Source: RBG-16-66-20 sp035499575 (lineage in GTDB: Bacteria > Pseudomonadota > Gammaproteobacteria > Burkholderiales > SG8-39). Taken from it: 7,451 bases of DNA. Below the pieces are notes generated by a model that saw nothing but the letters and a program-made list of their open reading frames with translations, searched no databases and was not told the DNA's origin. The DNA is taken from contig DATJYN010000177.1 in assembly GCA_035499575.1 (NCBI GenBank), forward strand, positions 1-7,451, written 5' to 3'. This document shows positions 5,159-7,451 of this stretch, piece after piece. Made by a program: the position numbers and the translations under genes. How positions within the stretch are numbered: the stretch's first letter is position 1; the number at the start of each line of letters is the position of its first letter.

Positions 5159-7451
5159 ATGCGGCTCAACAAGATCAAGATTGCCGGATTCAAGTCTTTC
5201 GTCGATCCGACCACGGTGCTCCTGCCCGGCAACCTGACGGGCGTGGTGGGCCCGAACGGCTGCGGCAAGTCCAACATCATCGACGCGGTGCGCTGGGTCA
5301 TGGGCGAACTCTCGGCGCGCCACCTGCGCGGCGATTCGATGGCGGATGTGATCTTCAACGGCTCGAGCGCCCGCAAGCCGGTGGGCAGCGCCTCCGTGGA
5401 ACTGGTGTTCGACAACTCGGACGGCAAGATCTCCGGTCCCTATGCGGCCTTCGCCGAAGTCTCGCTCAAGCGGCAGGTCTCGCGCGACGGCACTTCCAGC
5501 TACTTCATCAATGGCGGCCGCTGCCGCCGCCGTGACATCACTCAGCTGTTCCTCGGGACGGGACTGGGCTCGCGCAGCTACGCCATCATCGAACAGGGCA
5601 TGATCTCGCGCGTCATCGAGGCCAAGCCCGAGGACCTGCGCGCCTTCCTCGAAGAGGCGGCGGGCATCTCGCTCTACAAGGAGCGCCGCAAGGAGACCGA
5701 ATCGCGCATGGCCGACACGCGCGAGAACCTGGCACGGCTGCAGGACCTGCGCGATGAGGTCGACAAGCAGATCCGCCACCTGCAGCGCCAGGCGAGCACG
5801 GCGCGGCGCTACCAGGACCTGAAGGCGCAGGAGCGCCAGCTCAGCGCCGAGCTGCTCGCGCTGCGGCTGCGCGAGCTCGACAGCGGCGTGGAGGTGCAGG
5901 ATGGCGCGGTGCGCGAGCGGGAGCTCGCCATGCAGCAGGCGCTGGCCGAGCAGCGCGCCGCGGAAGCGGGCATCGAGCGGCAGCGCGATTTCCACGCCGA
6001 GCTCGGCGCGTCCGCCGCGGCCGTCCAGGGGCGCTACTACGAGATCGGCGCCGAAGTGACCCGCACTGAAGAGAGCATCCGCTACACGCGCGAATTGCGC
6101 GAACGCCAGCGCAACGAATTGCAGCAGATCGGCGCCACGCTGACGCGCACCACCGAACAGATCGCGCGCGACGAACAGCAGCTCGAGGAGCTGCGCGCCG
6201 AGCTCGCCCGGCTCGAGCCGGAAGTGGCCCGGCACCAGCAGTCCGAGGGCGAACTGCAGACCCTGCTGCAGCAGGCCGAGGCGAGCCTCGCCGACTGGCA
6301 GCAACGCTGGGAGGCGTTGAACCGCGACCTCGGCGGCGCCAACCAGAGCGCACAGGTGGAATCGGCGCGCAGCGAGCAGCTCGAGGAACAGCTGCGCCGC
6401 CTGCAGATGCAGGCCGACCGCATCGAAGTGGAGCGCGCTGCGCTCGGCGAGCAGGAAGCGGCGGCGCCGCTCACCGATCTCAGCGACCAGGAAGCCGGCG
6501 CGCGCAACCTGGTGGACGAGCTGGGCCAGGCGTTGCAGGGCGCGCTGACCCAGGTGCAGAAGCTGCGCCACCAGCAGCACGAGAGCGAGGCGCGGCTCGA
6601 GCAGCGGCGGCGTGAGCGCGAACGCGCGGGTGCCGAGCTGATGTCGCTCGAGGCGCTGCAACAGGCGGCGCTGGGCGAGAAGAACCAGCAGGCCAGCCAG
6701 TGGCTCGATTCGCTGGGCGCCGGCAAACTCACGCGGCTGGCCGAGACGCTCAGCGTGGCGGCCGGCTGGGAGCGCGCGGTGGAAACCGCGCTGGGCGACT
6801 ATCTCGAGGCCGTGTGCGTCGAGGGGCTGGACCCGCTGCAGGATGCCCTGCAACGCCTGACCGGCGGGTCGCTCGCGTTCGTGGAGCGCGGTGCGGTCGA
6901 CGCATCCGCTGCAGGCGGCGCGCGCCCCGAGGCGGCGCGCGGGCAGAGTCTGGCTGCGCAGGTCGACGGACCGGCGGCCATCGTCAACCTGCTCGCGGGT
7001 GTCCAGGCCTGCGACTCGCTGGCGGAGGCGCTGCAGCGCCGCGCCGGCCTCGGCGCGGGCGAGTCCGTCATCACGCGCACCGGGGAATGGGTGGGCCGGC
7101 ACTGGCTGCGCGTCAGCCGGGGCGGCGACGGCCACAGCGGTGTCATCGAGCGCGAAGGACGCATCAAACTGCTGCGCCGGGGCGTCGCAGACGCCGAGCG
7201 CAAGGTGGCCGAAGCCACGCAGGAGATCCAGAACCTGCGCCAGGCCGTGGTGGACGCGGAGCGCGACCGCGACCAGGTGCAGGGCCGCATCCAGGCGGCG
7301 CACGCCCAGCACGCCGAACTGCGCGGCCAGCTCGAGGCGATGAAGGCGCGGCTCGAGGAGGCCCGCCTGCGCCGCACGCGCCTGGATTCCGAGGCGCTCG
7401 AGGTCAGCCGGGAACACGATCGCGCGGCCGAGAATCTGGCGCGGGCGCGCG
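5159..7451 (+). CDS. smc: Chromosome partition protein SMC, N-terminal part (3' end outside the window)
   Basis: SMC is the ATPase of the bacterial condensin with ScpA and ScpB. It loads at the origin and extrudes DNA loops to compact and separate chromosomes. The frame is open for 764 codons from ATG at 5159 to the window end. It starts with the typical MRLNKIKIAGFKSFVDP. Walker A is GPNGCGKSN at 31-39, followed by the Q-loop region IIEQGMISRVIEAKPEDLR (143-161) and the EEAAGI segment at 165-170. Residues of about 175-510 are a heptad-like, Gln/Glu/Arg/Ala/Leu-rich coiled coil. About 518-662 is the globular hinge (from AGKLTRLAETL to VSRGGDGHSGVIEREG), and the return coil begins near 670. 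The C-loop signature, Walker B and second head half lie beyond the edge (family length about 1,150-1,200). An ATG five bases earlier is out of frame. Only a weak GGA precedes the start. Presence of SMC argues against a MukBEF-type enterobacterium. Confidence 0.97.
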   Translation, partial: MRLNKIKIAGFKSFVDPTTVLLPGNLTGVVGPNGCGKSNIIDAVRWVMGELSARHLRGDSMADVIFNGSSARKPVGSASVELVFDNSDGKISGPYAAFAEVSLKRQVSRDGTSSYFINGGRCRRRDITQLFLGTGLGSRSYAIIEQGMISRVIEAKPEDLRAFLEEAAGISLYKERRKETESRMADTRENLARLQDLRDEVDKQIRHLQRQASTARRYQDLKAQERQLSAELLALRLRELDSGVEVQDGAVRERELAMQQALAEQRAAEAGIERQRDFHAELGASAAAVQGRYYEIGAEVTRTEESIRYTRELRERQRNELQQIGATLTRTTEQIARDEQQLEELRAELARLEPEVARHQQSEGELQTLLQQAEASLADWQQRWEALNRDLGGANQSAQVESARSEQLEEQLRRLQMQADRIEVERAALGEQEAAAPLTDLSDQEAGARNLVDELGQALQGALTQVQKLRHQQHESEARLEQRRRERERAGAELMSLEALQQAALGEKNQQASQWLDSLGAGKLTRLAETLSVAAGWERAVETALGDYLEAVCVEGLDPLQDALQRLTGGSLAFVERGAVDASAAGGARPEAARGQSLAAQVDGPAAIVNLLAGVQACDSLAEALQRRAGLGAGESVITRTGEWVGRHWLRVSRGGDGHSGVIEREGRIKLLRRGVADAERKVAEATQEIQNLRQAVVDAERDRDQVQGRIQAAHAQHAELRGQLEAMKARLEEARLRRTRLDSEALEVSREHDRAAENLARAR

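Noticed and set aside
5154..5237. An ATG five bases before the smc start, opening a 27-codon frame that overlaps smc
   Set aside because: It has no ribosome site of its own and no conserved sequence. It could interfere with smc initiation, but nothing in the sequence shows this.
5129..7417. A 762-codon open frame on the minus strand opposite smc
   Set aside because: Same effect: GC-rich third positions on the plus strand suppress stops on the minus strand. The product is a Leu/Ala/Arg/Gln mix mirroring the SMC coiled coil, with no motif and no ribosome site.

Overview
The window is a high-GC, gene-dense stretch of housekeeping genes from a proteobacterium. A gammaproteobacterium that uses SMC rather than MukB (Xanthomonadales, Nevskiales or Steroidobacter-like) fits best. 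The grounds are the gammaproteobacterial dksA-gluQ pairing, the rpsO-pnp pair, a PhaR-type regulator and a canonical smc. This placement is inferred from gene content only.

Layout from left to right. (1) Plus strand, 1-2377: the end of rpsO (ribosomal protein S15), an 85-bp leader with one strong stem-loop, then a complete pnp (polynucleotide phosphorylase) with a GTG start. (2) A short convergent gap, 2378-2446, with two back-to-back GC-rich hairpins. (3) Minus strand, 2447-5078, transcribed right to left: queF (preQ0 reductase), dksA (RNA polymerase secondary-channel factor), gluQ (glutamyl-queuosine tRNA(Asp) synthetase), and a small PhaR-type regulator that may have its own promoter. (4) An 80-bp divergent gap, 5079-5158, with an imperfect inverted repeat. 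(5) Plus strand, 5159 to the window end: the first 764 codons of smc, which runs off the edge and covers the ATPase head half, the descending coiled coil, the hinge and the start of the return coil.

How the genes work together. rpsO-pnp is the classic translation/RNA-decay pair, in which pnp is normally controlled through its leader RNA. In the minus-strand cluster, QueF makes the queuosine precursor preQ1 and GluQ glutamylates finished queuosine in tRNA(Asp). The stringent-response cofactor DksA lies between them, so tRNA wobble modification and growth-rate control share a neighbourhood and perhaps a transcript. dksA also has an excellent promoter of its own, with a -10 of TATAAT and a GC-rich discriminator, overlapping the 3' end of queF.

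I found no new defence, mobile or biosynthetic system. The most unusual points are in and around dksA: a roughly 150-residue Lys/Ala/Pro-rich N-terminal extension backed by a strong Shine-Dalgarno, loss of three of the four zinc-finger cysteines, and a gluQ gene in the same frame as dksA just after its TAG stop, with TTG as the only usable start.
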